This document shows, in pieces, positions 1 to 8,169 of a DNA stretch of 24,834 nt. A model generated the notes under the pieces. The model had not been told where the DNA came from, ran no database searches, and worked only from the letters and a program-made list of their open reading frames with translations. Positions within the stretch are counted from its first letter, which is position 1, and every line of letters starts with the position of its first letter. Source of the stretch: an uncultured bacterium. GTDB lineage: Bacteria; Actinomycetota; Coriobacteriia; Coriobacteriales; Eggerthellaceae. The stretch spans positions 1 through 24,834 of the forward strand of contig CAJMOJ010000030.1 in NCBI GenBank assembly GCA_905215035.1, read 5' to 3'. Made by a program: the position numbers and the translations under genes.

Positions 1-495
1 AAAATAGTCAAGCACAATAGTAGCAGCAACCGCATAAGGCAAATTTGAAATAAGCTTATTAGGAAGCACTGCAACCTTTTGCTGCATGAGAGTTTCTTGC
101 GTAATATTGAGCGCATCATCTTCTATCAGAATAAAAGGCGTAGTAAAAGGAGCTGTCGTTTCTGCTAGCACTTGTGGTAAATCCCTATCACGTTCGACTA
201 CGACAACGTAACCAGCACGCTGCAGTAAGGCAACACTTAAGGTTCCAATTCCAGGACCAACCTCAATCACAACATCATCTTGGGAAACCTCGGCTAGGTC
301 GCAGATTCTACGCACAACCCCATCGTTGATAAGAAAATGCTGCCCTAAAGCCTTTTTGGTTGCCAAACCATATGCATCGAGCACTTCTTTTGTGGCAGAA
401 ACCGAAGCTAAATAAGAAAGCTTAGAATCCGATGACTGTTGCATTTGTTGTGCACAAATTGAGGCCATCGCACGCTTTTGAGCATTAGTATTCAT
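1..495 (-). CDS. rsmA: 16S rRNA (adenine1518-N6/adenine1519-N6)-dimethyltransferase RsmA (KsgA), partial
   Basis: RsmA dimethylates two adjacent adenines near the 3' end of 16S rRNA late in small-subunit assembly, using S-adenosylmethionine. I translated 165 codons from the ATG at 495; the C-terminal part lies beyond the left edge. Family motifs are clear: KKALGQHFLIND near residues 47-58, the SAM loop VIEVGPGIGTLSVAL near residues 75-89, and the catalytic-site NLPYAVAATIV close to the cut end. About 45 residues precede the GQHFL motif, longer than in many homologues, so translation could start at an internal ATG (468 or 444). It is the last visible gene of a minus-strand run, 54 bases after the flavoprotein gene. 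The function is secure; the exact start is not. Confidence 0.93.
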   Translation of the reverse strand, partial: MNTNAQKRAMASICAQQMQQSSDSKLSYLASVSATKEVLDAYGLATKKALGQHFLINDGVVRRICDLAEVSQDDVVIEVGPGIGTLSVALLQRAGYVVVVERDRDLPQVLAETTAPFTTPFILIEDDALNITQETLMQQKVAVLPNKLISNLPYAVAATIVLDYF

Positions 496-549
496 ACCTA
501 TTGTTCACCACGTAATTCACACTTGCAACATTCTTGCCACGTAATCATC

Positions 550-1122
550 TTATTCAGAACCAGTAAAGGATTCATTATCTTCACTTGGCAACACAATATC
601 TTCTAACGCAAGCATTGGCTTGCTTCCAATAACAGGAATTGTCTTACGAACAGCAACATCAGCAAGCGCAAGTGCTGCCTTCACACTTGAAGCAGCAGGC
701 TTATAACCATACGGGTCTCCACCCTCTCCAACAAGATAGAGGACAGCAGGACGCTTTGGTGGAAAACGAAGGTGCTGCGCCTTAATATCAAGGCGATCCC
801 AATATAATGGCTGCAAACGATCAAGAAGCGCTTTGAACTGTGAAGGAACACCCGCAAAATAAATTGGCGAAACAATACAAAGATAATCGGCACATTTTAT
901 GGCAGTAAAACACGCCTGCATGTCGTCTTCAATAATGCAGTTAGCATGAGTTTTGCAATAATCGCACCCATTACATCCCTCAATCTGCATATCAGCAACA
1001 CTATACGTTTCAATAGTGTCTTCTGGATACCGATCAGCAATTGCGCGTTCAAGTGTTTCTGCAATGCGGGCGCTGTTACCTCGGGGTCGTGGCGAACCAA
1101 CTAGTACGAGCCAAATTGCCAT
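550..1122 (-). CDS. NADPH-dependent FMN reductase / iron-sulfur flavoprotein-like protein
   Basis: This 190-residue protein has the flavodoxin-like fold of the NADPH-dependent FMN reductase superfamily, which binds FMN and shuttles electrons in the cytoplasm. The N-terminal strand and phosphate loop are seen in LVLVGSPRPRGNSARI (residues 5-20), and the flavin-side loop in SPIYFAGVPSQFK. Cysteines 50, 53, 56 and 62 are spaced C-X2-C-X2-C-X5-C and are followed by EDDM. That compact motif resembles the cluster-binding motif of archaeal Isf-type flavoproteins, though many relatives with a similar motif have no proven cluster. It lies between tatD and rsmA, with gaps of about 50 bases on each side, so it is probably co-transcribed. 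The physiological electron donor and acceptor cannot be read from the sequence. Confidence 0.82.
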   Translation of the reverse strand: MAIWLVLVGSPRPRGNSARIAETLERAIADRYPEDTIETYSVADMQIEGCNGCDYCKTHANCIIEDDMQACFTAIKCADYLCIVSPIYFAGVPSQFKALLDRLQPLYWDRLDIKAQHLRFPPKRPAVLYLVGEGGDPYGYKPAASSVKAALALADVAVRKTIPVIGSKPMLALEDIVLPSEDNESFTGSE

Positions 1123-1173
1123 TTAGATCACAAATCCTTACGTATCAATTCAGCGCTCTTCAATACCTTTGTA

Positions 1174-2160
1174 CTAACCAAAAGATGAAGTGCGTGATGC
1201 TTTCTGCCATGCACTAGGCGGCCGATTAAGCAAAGTTACTGCATTAGTGTACAACCGATTAAGAAAACTCGTTTGTTCGTCAGAAGTTTGTTTATCAAAG
1301 AGGTCACATAATCGTTTGGCGGTAAAAATAGTAAACTCTGGACTACATGCGACCCCTCTCAAAGGCTCAGGGGCCATATACGGAGAATCTGTTTCTGTTA
1401 AGAGTCTCGTAAGAGGAACTTCTAATGCCGATTGAGCAACCTCAGGTGCATTTTTAAACGTTACTGGTCCACCAAATGCAACAAAACAATCTCGATCAAG
1501 CCATGGTGCTAATACTTCAGGATCGAGATTAAAACAATGCAACAAAACACCTGCTGCAGGCCAACCATATTCTTCAAGCAAAGCAAAGCCTTCATCATGT
1601 GCTTCACGCATGTGTAAAATAAGCGGCAATCCTGTCATGTGAGCAAGTTCGATTTGGCGAGCAAAAGCACGGCGCTGCTCATCATGGGTAGAAAAATCAT
1701 AGTGATAATCGAGACCAACTTCCCCCAACGCTGCAGTACGCGAATCTGAAAGTTGAAGTAACAAGCGCTTCTCTAATTCTTTAGTATAGTCTTTGGCATT
1801 GTGAGGATGGATGCCTGACGCAATACGAACAGAGGGAACCTCAAGTGCATTTTTCGTGACAGAACACACAACTCCCCTATTTCTTATTTCATCTAATTGA
1901 TCCTGCGCTCGTTCTTGCCAAAAAGAAAGATGCTCATAAGGATTAATTTTGTCATCGGATGGATCGGTAATATTACAAATAAATGAGACATCATAATACG
2001 TGCTGCGCACCAACGACCACGCAGGATCGGAAAGCATTTGCAAATGCGCATGAGTATCAGCGACAGAACCAAAAAGGCGTGGGGCTTCCACCTCACGCCA
2101 ATGATTCTTTTTTCTTTTTTGGTAAAAAGTTAAATCTTTTACTTCTGGTTCAGCAAACAT
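1174..2160 (-). CDS. tatD: TatD family metal-dependent DNase/hydrolase
   Basis: TatD-family proteins are metal-dependent amidohydrolase-fold nucleases acting on DNA 3' ends. All metal-site motifs are visible: DTHAH (His37 and His39), GEVGLDYHY (Glu147), LHMREAH (His183), LLHCFN (His208) and TETDSPYMAPEP (Asp258). A near-upstream TTG at 2166 is also in frame, but the ATG at 2160 is preferred because a GGAAA lies about 10 bases before it. The 328-residue product has some 34 residues before the first metal motif, longer than the usual 255-270-residue TatD. It sits 63 bases downstream of metG; tatD, metG and rsmA are common neighbours in bacteria. Family membership is firm; the exact substrate is not known. 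Confidence 0.9.
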   Translation of the reverse strand: MFAEPEVKDLTFYQKRKKNHWREVEAPRLFGSVADTHAHLQMLSDPAWSLVRSTYYDVSFICNITDPSDDKINPYEHLSFWQERAQDQLDEIRNRGVVCSVTKNALEVPSVRIASGIHPHNAKDYTKELEKRLLLQLSDSRTAALGEVGLDYHYDFSTHDEQRRAFARQIELAHMTGLPLILHMREAHDEGFALLEEYGWPAAGVLLHCFNLDPEVLAPWLDRDCFVAFGGPVTFKNAPEVAQSALEVPLTRLLTETDSPYMAPEPLRGVACSPEFTIFTAKRLCDLFDKQTSDEQTSFLNRLYTNAVTLLNRPPSAWQKASRTSSFG

Positions 2161-2223
2161 ACACAAACATTTCCATCGAAAGAGCAGTTGCTAGTCCCGC
2201 CCTCATGCACTCATTAGAAAACT

Positions 2224-3804
2224 CTATTCAATTTCTAAGGTAATAGCCTCAGCATCAAGACGTGGATAGAGTGGATCACCAATAGTAACCGTGTTGCCAC
2301 TAGGCAACAATCCCCATTCAGTCTGTTCCTTAATAGTAGTAATAGCAGTGATATCACCAAGCTCTAAACGCTTAAATACTTCAGCAGAAGTACGTGGCAT
2401 GAAAGGAGCCATATACAATGCAATGACACGAATAGCCTCGAGTGAATTATAAATAACTGACTTGAGCTCTTCGACTGTTTCTTCAGATTTAGCTAAATTC
2501 CATGGCGCTGATTCTTCTACATAAAGATTAACGCGACCCGCAAGTTCCTGCACCGCAGCTGCAGCTGCGGTAAAGTCAACTTGTTCCATTGCTTGGTTAT
2601 AGGTTTCATAGAGATTGTCAACGAGTGGTTTTAACGGATTATCTTGGGCACCTGAACCAGGGGTTGGAACCTTTGAATCAAAATACTTTTTGGTCATATT
2701 AAAAACACGTGAGCAAAGATTACCCCACGTATTAGCCAAATCTGCATTGTAGACTTGCACCATACGCTCAATGGAAATAGAGCCATCATGGCCAAATTGC
2801 ACATCGCTCAAAAAATAATAGCGATAAGCATCGACACCAAAAATAGCTACCAAGTCCGCAGGCTTTACTGCATTTCCCTTCGATTTAGACATTTTTTCAC
2901 CTTTAGTAAGTAAGAAACCATGTCCAAATACAGTGTGAGTAATTGGCATTCCGGCCGCCATCAACATTGCAGGCCAAATCACACAATGGAAACGAATAAT
3001 ATCCTTTCCAACAAAGTGATACTGCATAGGCCATGCGCCCTCAAACTCTTCAGTTCTTTCAGGCTGTCCATAGCCAATGCCAGTTAGATAAGCTAACAGT
3101 GCATCCGCCCATACATAAGCAACATGACCTTCATCAAACGGTAGCGGTACACCCCAATCAAAGGTCGAACGCGAAATAGATAAGTCTTTTAAACCGCTTT
3201 TAACAAACGATACAATCTCGTTACGCCTGGTTTGAGGGCGAATAAAATCAGGATTTGCATCATAAAACTCAAGTAGCTTATCGCCAAATTCTGAGAGCTT
3301 AAAGAACCAATTTTCTTCCCCACCAGAACGCTGAACGGGTCGATGACAATCAGGACATACAAAAGTTCCATCATCATCTTTTTCTAAATCAGACTCCGCA
3401 TAATAGGTCTCTTCATGAACACAATACCAGCCCTCATATGCGCCTTTATAACACCAACCCTTTTCATAAAGGTCTTGCCAGAACTGGCGAACTGAAACTG
3501 CTTGACGCGGCTCAGTAGTACGCACAAAATCAGTATAGGTAATATCGAGCATGTCCCATGCATCACGAAAAGCAGGCTCCATTGAATCGCACCAAGCTTG
3601 AGGAGTCATACCGTTTTTTTCAGCAACCTCTGCAACCTTTTGACCATGCTCATCCATACCGGTTACAAAGCTAACCTTTTTACCATTCATACGTTGATAG
3701 CGCGCCACAGCATCAGCTGCAATAGTGGTATATGCTGTACCTAGGTGAGGAGCTGCATTAACATAATAAATAGGAGTAGTAATTGCATAGGTTTCGTTCG
3801 CCAT
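2224..3804 (-). CDS. metG: Methionine--tRNA ligase
   Basis: This cytoplasmic class I aminoacyl-tRNA synthetase charges tRNA-Met, including the initiator. The start MANETYAITTPIYYVNAAPHLGT contains the HIGH-type ATP motif as HLGT (residues 20-23), and KMSKS is at 304-308. An insertion near residues 125-160 carries a Cys-containing knuckle with CPDC, followed by GGEENWFFKLS, as in zinc-type MetRS; the first half reads CVHE rather than CxxC. The length of 526 residues lacks the C-terminal tRNA-binding (EMAP-like) domain, as in the short bacterial form. AAGGCGG about seven bases before the ATG is a good ribosome binding site. It lies between the TrpB-like gene and tatD on the same strand. Confidence 0.97.
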   Translation of the reverse strand: MANETYAITTPIYYVNAAPHLGTAYTTIAADAVARYQRMNGKKVSFVTGMDEHGQKVAEVAEKNGMTPQAWCDSMEPAFRDAWDMLDITYTDFVRTTEPRQAVSVRQFWQDLYEKGWCYKGAYEGWYCVHEETYYAESDLEKDDDGTFVCPDCHRPVQRSGGEENWFFKLSEFGDKLLEFYDANPDFIRPQTRRNEIVSFVKSGLKDLSISRSTFDWGVPLPFDEGHVAYVWADALLAYLTGIGYGQPERTEEFEGAWPMQYHFVGKDIIRFHCVIWPAMLMAAGMPITHTVFGHGFLLTKGEKMSKSKGNAVKPADLVAIFGVDAYRYYFLSDVQFGHDGSISIERMVQVYNADLANTWGNLCSRVFNMTKKYFDSKVPTPGSGAQDNPLKPLVDNLYETYNQAMEQVDFTAAAAAVQELAGRVNLYVEESAPWNLAKSEETVEELKSVIYNSLEAIRVIALYMAPFMPRTSAEVFKRLELGDITAITTIKEQTEWGLLPSGNTVTIGDPLYPRLDAEAITLEIE

Positions 3805-3916
3805 AAATAAGCCGCCTTATACTTTCTCTACCTTCTTTTGCCAACCAGTAGTACAGACTACTCATTAACAAAACTCACTCATAAATCTCGCTGTCAGTAA
3901 TTGCTTGCCCTGATGA

Positions 3917-5305
3917 CTATTGAATTCCCTCCAGGTGAGGAATAAAGGCAAATCCCGCCTCAAGATCTTCATCGGTTGGAATGTAGTCAACCATAGTTCC
4001 TTCACGATAAGCGCTGTAAGCTGTCATATCAAAATAGCCGGTACCGGTTAGACCGAAAACAATAACTTTTTCTTCACCCGTCTCTTTACATTTCAGCGCT
4101 TCATCAATTGCTACACGAATTGCATGAGATGACTCAGGAGCAGGAAGCGTTCCTTCAACGCGGGCAAAAAGCGTTGCTGCCTCAAATACTTTAGTCTGCT
4201 CTACACTACGTGCTTCATCAATAAAGCCATCATGATAGAGCTGAGACAAAATAGGACTCATGCCGTGATAACGCAGACCGCCAGAATGATTAGGCGATGG
4301 GATAAATCCTGAACCTAAGGTATACATTTTGGCAAGAGGAGTTACTTTGCCAACATCACAAAAGTCATACGCAAATTTTCCACGCGTCAACGTAGGGCAA
4401 CTTGCAGGTTCAACCGCAATAAAATAAGGTGCCTCCTTACCTTCAAGCTTATCAGCCATAAAGGGAGCCATCAGGCCACCAAGATTCGAGCCACCACCTG
4501 CACAACCAATAAGAATATCAGGCTTAACCCCAATCTTATCAAGAGCGGTTTTAGTCTCAAGGCCGATGATGGTTTGATGAAGCAAAACTTGATTTAAAAC
4601 AGATCCGAGCGTATAACGACAATTCTCAGTACCCAAGGCCTCTTCAACCGCTTCAGAAATTGCTGTTCCTAATGAACCGGTGTTATCAGGGTCATCCGCC
4701 AAAATTGCACGACCGACATTAGTCTCATCGGAAGGGGATGCTGTTACTCGTGCACCATACGTTTCCATAACTGCTTTGCGGAATGGCTTTTGCTGCGCTG
4801 AGCACTTAACCATAAAAACATGAAGATCAAGACCAAAGAATCCTGCAGCCATAGAAAGCGCGGTTCCCCACTGTCCTGCACCCGTCTCAGTTGTAAGGTG
4901 TGCAATACCCTGCTGCTTTGCGTAATATGCTTGAGCGATTGCAGAATTGAGCTTATGTGAGCCAGATGTATTATTGCCCTCGAACTTGTAATAGATTTTA
5001 GCTGGCGTATCGAGCGCTTCTTCTAAAAACTTTGCATGAATCAAAGGTGAAGGACGATACATGCGATAGAATTCACGAACCTCATCTGGAATAGGAATAA
5101 ACTTATCCGTTGCATTGAGTTCTTGCTTGGCGAGCTCAGTGCAAAAGACATGTTCAAGATCCTCAACTGTTGCAGGCTGCAAGGTTTCAGGATTAAGAAT
5201 AGGCGCATGATCAGTATTCATAAAAGCACGGATATTAAGCCATGCAGTCGGAAGCTCTTCTTCACTTAAATAGGTATTATATTCGGAGCTTTGGCGATTA
5301 GTCAT
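3917..5305 (-). CDS. TrpB2-type tryptophan synthase beta-like PLP enzyme
   Basis: This is a fold-type II PLP enzyme of the TrpB2 branch, which joins indole and serine to make tryptophan, or uses related substrates. The PLP lysine is in GSHKLNSA (Lys118 from this start), the catalytic-region motif is TETGAGQWGTAL, and the phosphate cup is GCAGGGSNLGG. The long N-terminal region (EELPTAWLNI) and RPSPLIHAKFLE separate it from the short TrpB1 partner of TrpA. An ATG at 5317 is also in frame, but AAGG abuts it directly. The ATG at 5305 has AGGA 11 bases upstream and is preferred, giving 462 residues. No trpA or other trp gene is in the window, so it may act as a free indole-salvage enzyme. That role is inference. 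Confidence 0.9.
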   Translation of the reverse strand: MTNRQSSEYNTYLSEEELPTAWLNIRAFMNTDHAPILNPETLQPATVEDLEHVFCTELAKQELNATDKFIPIPDEVREFYRMYRPSPLIHAKFLEEALDTPAKIYYKFEGNNTSGSHKLNSAIAQAYYAKQQGIAHLTTETGAGQWGTALSMAAGFFGLDLHVFMVKCSAQQKPFRKAVMETYGARVTASPSDETNVGRAILADDPDNTGSLGTAISEAVEEALGTENCRYTLGSVLNQVLLHQTIIGLETKTALDKIGVKPDILIGCAGGGSNLGGLMAPFMADKLEGKEAPYFIAVEPASCPTLTRGKFAYDFCDVGKVTPLAKMYTLGSGFIPSPNHSGGLRYHGMSPILSQLYHDGFIDEARSVEQTKVFEAATLFARVEGTLPAPESSHAIRVAIDEALKCKETGEEKVIVFGLTGTGYFDMTAYSAYREGTMVDYIPTDEDLEAGFAFIPHLEGIQ

Positions 5306-5466
5306 AGATGACTGCATCCTTTCTTATACTTCTTATATACTGATAAAACACCATCAACAAAGGTGGTTCTCTTGTTTGTTTTATAGTAGCGCAAGTTAGA
5401 TAAAGCATTGTTTCAAACCACACCGAGACGTTACAAGGAAACGGCAGAAAACACACGCATTCTTAC

Positions 5467-6354
5467 TTACGCTTTATGAACAAGCTCATACGCATCATTG
5501 CGACTTAAGCCAAATTCTGATTTCAAATACGCAACGAGGTCCTTTTTAGAAAGTGTAGGCTGTTCTTGCTGTTGTGCAACAAATCTGCGTGCACGCTCTT
5601 TTGCCCCTTCGTGGGTTACTTCGTGTTCTTTTTCCGATGGAGCATCAATAACAAGTACAATTTCTCCTTTAATCGGCATGTTCTTTGAGCGATTATCAAA
5701 AAGCATACGCACTTCATCAGTATTTCCCCGAACTACTTCTTCATGAAGCTTTGTTAATTCTCGACAAACTGCGATCTTTCTATAAGGAAACACTCTTGCA
5801 ATTGATTCAAGCGATTTTATAAGGCGTTTGGGACTTTCGTAAAACACAAGAACAGCATCTAGCGTTTGAAGTGCATTGAGCACGCGCAATTGCTCGGCTG
5901 TTTTCCTCGGAAAAAAAGAACCGAAATAAAAGCAAGGCGCAATAAAGCCACTTGCTACATATGCTGTCGCAATTGCAGTTCCTCCGGGCAGCACTTCAAC
6001 TGGAATATCATGCTCATAAGCAAGAGCAACCAAGCGCTGTCCTGGGTCAGAGACACCAGGCATTCCTGCATCAGAACAATACGCTACCCGCTCGCCATTA
6101 CGTACGCGCTCTATTACGGTAAAAGCTTTAGTGGAAATGATGGCCTAATCCATCCGCTCAAGGTGTTTTTCAATACCGAGCGCATTCAACAATGCTCCGG
6201 TTACCCGCGTATCTTCGCAATACACCGCATCACACATCTGCAATGATTCCAGAGCGCGTTTAGTCAAGTCACCTAAATTGCCCAATGGTGTAGGAACAAT
6301 GGTGAGCTTTCCTTTTGAAGACGATTCCTGTGGCGTATATGACACTGCCGTCAT
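5467..6354 (-). pseudogene. rsmI: 16S rRNA (cytidine1402-2'-O)-methyltransferase RsmI, interrupted by an in-frame amber codon
   Basis: RsmI is a tetrapyrrole-methylase-fold enzyme that 2'-O-methylates C1402 in the ribosomal decoding centre. The N-terminal part has GKLTIVPTPLGNLGDLTKRAL and VYCEDTRVTGALLNALGI, then reads HLERMD and stops at TAG (6145-6147, codon 70). Without any change of frame the reading continues AIISTKAFTVIERVRNGERV, then AYCSDAGMPGVSDPGQRLV, PGGTAIATAYVASGF, FYFGSFFPRK and VFYESPKRL, to a normal end at 5467. All 295 codons are otherwise intact. Family members usually have an acidic residue at the stop position (RxDE), so GAG to TAG is the simplest event. It overlaps ridA by one base (TAATG). 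This may be a recent nonsense mutation, a sequencing error, or a stop that is read through. The downstream part alone lacks the N-terminal SAM-binding strand, so restart at 6063 is unlikely to be functional. Confidence 0.88.
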
Positions 6355-6737
6355 TAAGCGATCACCTGAGCAATTACTTCAACCTCTACGCAAGCACCTT
6401 TAGGAAGACCCGCAACACCAACAGCAGAACGCGCAGGAAGGTGAGTTGTGAAATACCGTCCATACACTTCATTAAATGCAGAAAACTCATCAATTGATGT
6501 AAGAAAACAGGTGGTCTTAACAACATGATCAAGATCACTACCTGCCGCGCTCAAAAGTGCCTGAATATTAGAGAAAATCTGCTCAGTCTGAGCAGCAACG
6601 CTCTCTCCTACTAAGTTGCCTGTTTGAGGATCAAGAGCAATCTGACCCGAAGCAAAAACAAACCCATCGACAATGACGGCTTGCGAGTATGGTCCAATTG
6701 CTTGAGGGGCTTTAGTCGTTGCAATAGCAGTAATCAT
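6354..6737 (-). CDS. ridA: RidA family reactive enamine/imine deaminase
   Basis: RidA (YjgF/YER057c/UK114) trimers hydrolyse reactive enamine/imine intermediates such as 2-aminoacrylate, which PLP enzymes including threonine/serine dehydratases release. The 127-residue length is typical. Visible signatures are GPYSQAV with Tyr17, FASGQIALDPQTG, and RSAVGVAGLPKGACVEVEVIA. The last of these holds the substrate-carboxylate Arg103 and the catalytic-site Glu118/Glu120 region. It is the first gene of a minus-strand run and its stop overlaps the rsmI start (TAATG), suggesting translational coupling. It diverges from ilvA across 183 bases, which fits a shared metabolic job. Confidence 0.95.
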   Translation of the reverse strand: MITAIATTKAPQAIGPYSQAVIVDGFVFASGQIALDPQTGNLVGESVAAQTEQIFSNIQALLSAAGSDLDHVVKTTCFLTSIDEFSAFNEVYGRYFTTHLPARSAVGVAGLPKGACVEVEVIAQVIA

Positions 6738-6920
6738 AAACTACCTTCCTTGAATACGTTTACTCTCTCTTGTATCTCTCTATTCTAGCCTGCGTCTTTA
6801 ACGAGATAACTAGCTGCTCTGTTAACCGATGAGGTATACCCTTTTTCAACTAGATTTTAATAGTAACGCTTTTTAGAGTAGTATCTAAAAACGCACAACC
6901 ATTTCATGTTGAGGAGCACC
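6738..6920. other. Intergenic region between divergent ridA and ilvA
   Basis: This 183-base AT-rich gap must hold the promoters of both divergent genes. I looked for a T-box specifier or antiterminator (the conserved GGGTGG-type element) and for a leucine- or isoleucine-rich leader peptide, and saw neither. No convincing -35/-10 pair stands out. GAGGAG at 6911-6916 is the ilvA ribosome binding site and supports the ATG at 6921 over the earlier ATG at 6906. Confidence 0.55.
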
Positions 6921-8144
6921 ATGGAAACCGACATGCTTACTTTACCCGCTTTTGAACAAGCGGCAAAAATCGTCACTGAAGTTACCCAAGAAACGAAACT
7001 CGTGTATTCTTCATACTTCTCAAAAGAAACAGGTGCGGAAGTTTATTTCAAGCCAGAAAACCTACAACGTACTGGCGCTTATAAAGTGCGAGGCGCCTAC
7101 TATAAAATCGCAACTCTCTCTGACGATGAGCGCATGCATGGCCTCATCACCGCATCTGCTGGAAATCACGCTCAAGGCGTAGCCTATGCAGCCCATCAGT
7201 TTGGTGTTCCAGCAACTATCGTCATGCCTACCACAACACCTTTAATCAAAGTTGAACGCACCAAAGAACTCGGTGCCGATGTGGTCTTAGTGGGAGATGT
7301 CTATGACGAGGCCTATGAATACGCTTGTAAACTTGCAGAAGAAAAAGGATTCACCTTTATTCATCCCTTTGACGATACCGCTGTTGCAACAGGACAAGGA
7401 ACCATCGCGATGGAAATTGTACAAGAGCTCCCTCTTGTGGATATCATCCTTGTGCCTATCGGAGGTGGCGGTCTTGCAACAGGTATCTCCACGCTTGCTA
7501 AGCTTCTCAATCCACGTATTCAAGTTATTGGTGTTGAACCGAGTGGAGCGGCATGCATGCAAGCATCCCTACAAGAAGGAAACGTTGTAAAACTACCTAA
7601 AGCAACCACAATTGCTGATGGTACTGCAGTTCTCGAACCTGGGCACACTATTTTCCCCTACATTCAAAAGAACCTTGATGACATCATTACTGTTGATGAC
7701 GATGAGGTTATTGTCGCCTTTTTAGATATGGTAGAAAACCATAAGATGATTGTTGAAAACTCCGGCCTTCTCACTGTTGCTGCTTTAAAACATCTTGATA
7801 TTAAAAACAAAAAAGTAGTATCTGTCCTATCAGGTGGCAATATGGATGTCATCACCATGGCAACCGTAGTTCAACATGGATTAATTCAACGTGATCGCAT
7901 TTTTACTATCTCGATTCTTTTACCCGATCGTCCAGGAGAACTTGTGCGCGTTGCGCAAACAATCGCTAATCAAAATGGCAACGTAATTCGTCTTGATCAT
8001 AATCAGTTTGTAAGTGCCAACAGAAATGCCGCAGTTGAATTAAAAGTCACTATAGAAGCATTTGGCACCACTCATAAAGCACGCATCATTACTGCTTTAG
8101 AAGATGCCGGTTATACTGTCGAAATCACTCAAGCAGTTTTATAA
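6921..8144 (+). CDS. ilvA: Threonine ammonia-lyase (threonine dehydratase) with C-terminal ACT domain
   Basis: This fold-type II PLP enzyme deaminates threonine, and often serine, to 2-oxobutyrate and ammonia. The PLP lysine lies in TGAYKVRGAYYK (Lys55 from this start). Other motifs are ASAGNHAQGVAYAA, the phosphate-binding GGGGLATGIS, and LSGGNMD near the end of the catalytic domain. From about residue 330 a single ACT-like domain follows (TISILLPDRPGELVRVAQTI). The layout matches the short threonine ammonia-lyase class rather than long biosynthetic IlvA with two ACT-like repeats. The ATG at 6921, with GAGGAG just upstream, gives 407 residues. A TauE-type permease follows after a 25-base gap and may be co-transcribed. 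Whether the role is isoleucine synthesis or threonine catabolism cannot be settled here. Confidence 0.93.
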   Translation: METDMLTLPAFEQAAKIVTEVTQETKLVYSSYFSKETGAEVYFKPENLQRTGAYKVRGAYYKIATLSDDERMHGLITASAGNHAQGVAYAAHQFGVPATIVMPTTTPLIKVERTKELGADVVLVGDVYDEAYEYACKLAEEKGFTFIHPFDDTAVATGQGTIAMEIVQELPLVDIILVPIGGGGLATGISTLAKLLNPRIQVIGVEPSGAACMQASLQEGNVVKLPKATTIADGTAVLEPGHTIFPYIQKNLDDIITVDDDEVIVAFLDMVENHKMIVENSGLLTVAALKHLDIKNKKVVSVLSGGNMDVITMATVVQHGLIQRDRIFTISILLPDRPGELVRVAQTIANQNGNVIRLDHNQFVSANRNAAVELKVTIEAFGTTHKARIITALEDAGYTVEITQAVL

Positions 8145-8169
8145 AAACCGATGAATCTTGGTGATCTCA

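Noticed and set aside
3847..3862. Hairpin AGTAGT-ACAG-ACTACT between trpB2 and metG
   Set aside because: A six-base stem with no T-tract on the minus strand; too weak to call a terminator.
5866..6246. 126-codon open frame on the plus strand across the rsmI break
   Set aside because: It has no recognisable domain or ribosome binding site and lies opposite well-conserved RsmI motifs.
5467..6354. A frameshift in rsmI
   Set aside because: The two halves are in the same frame (6354 and 6063 differ by a multiple of three) and the sequence joins cleanly across one TAG. It is a nonsense codon, not an insertion or deletion.
6738..6920. T-box riboswitch or attenuator before ilvA
   Set aside because: No conserved T-box core sequence, terminator/antiterminator pair or branched-chain-rich leader peptide is present.
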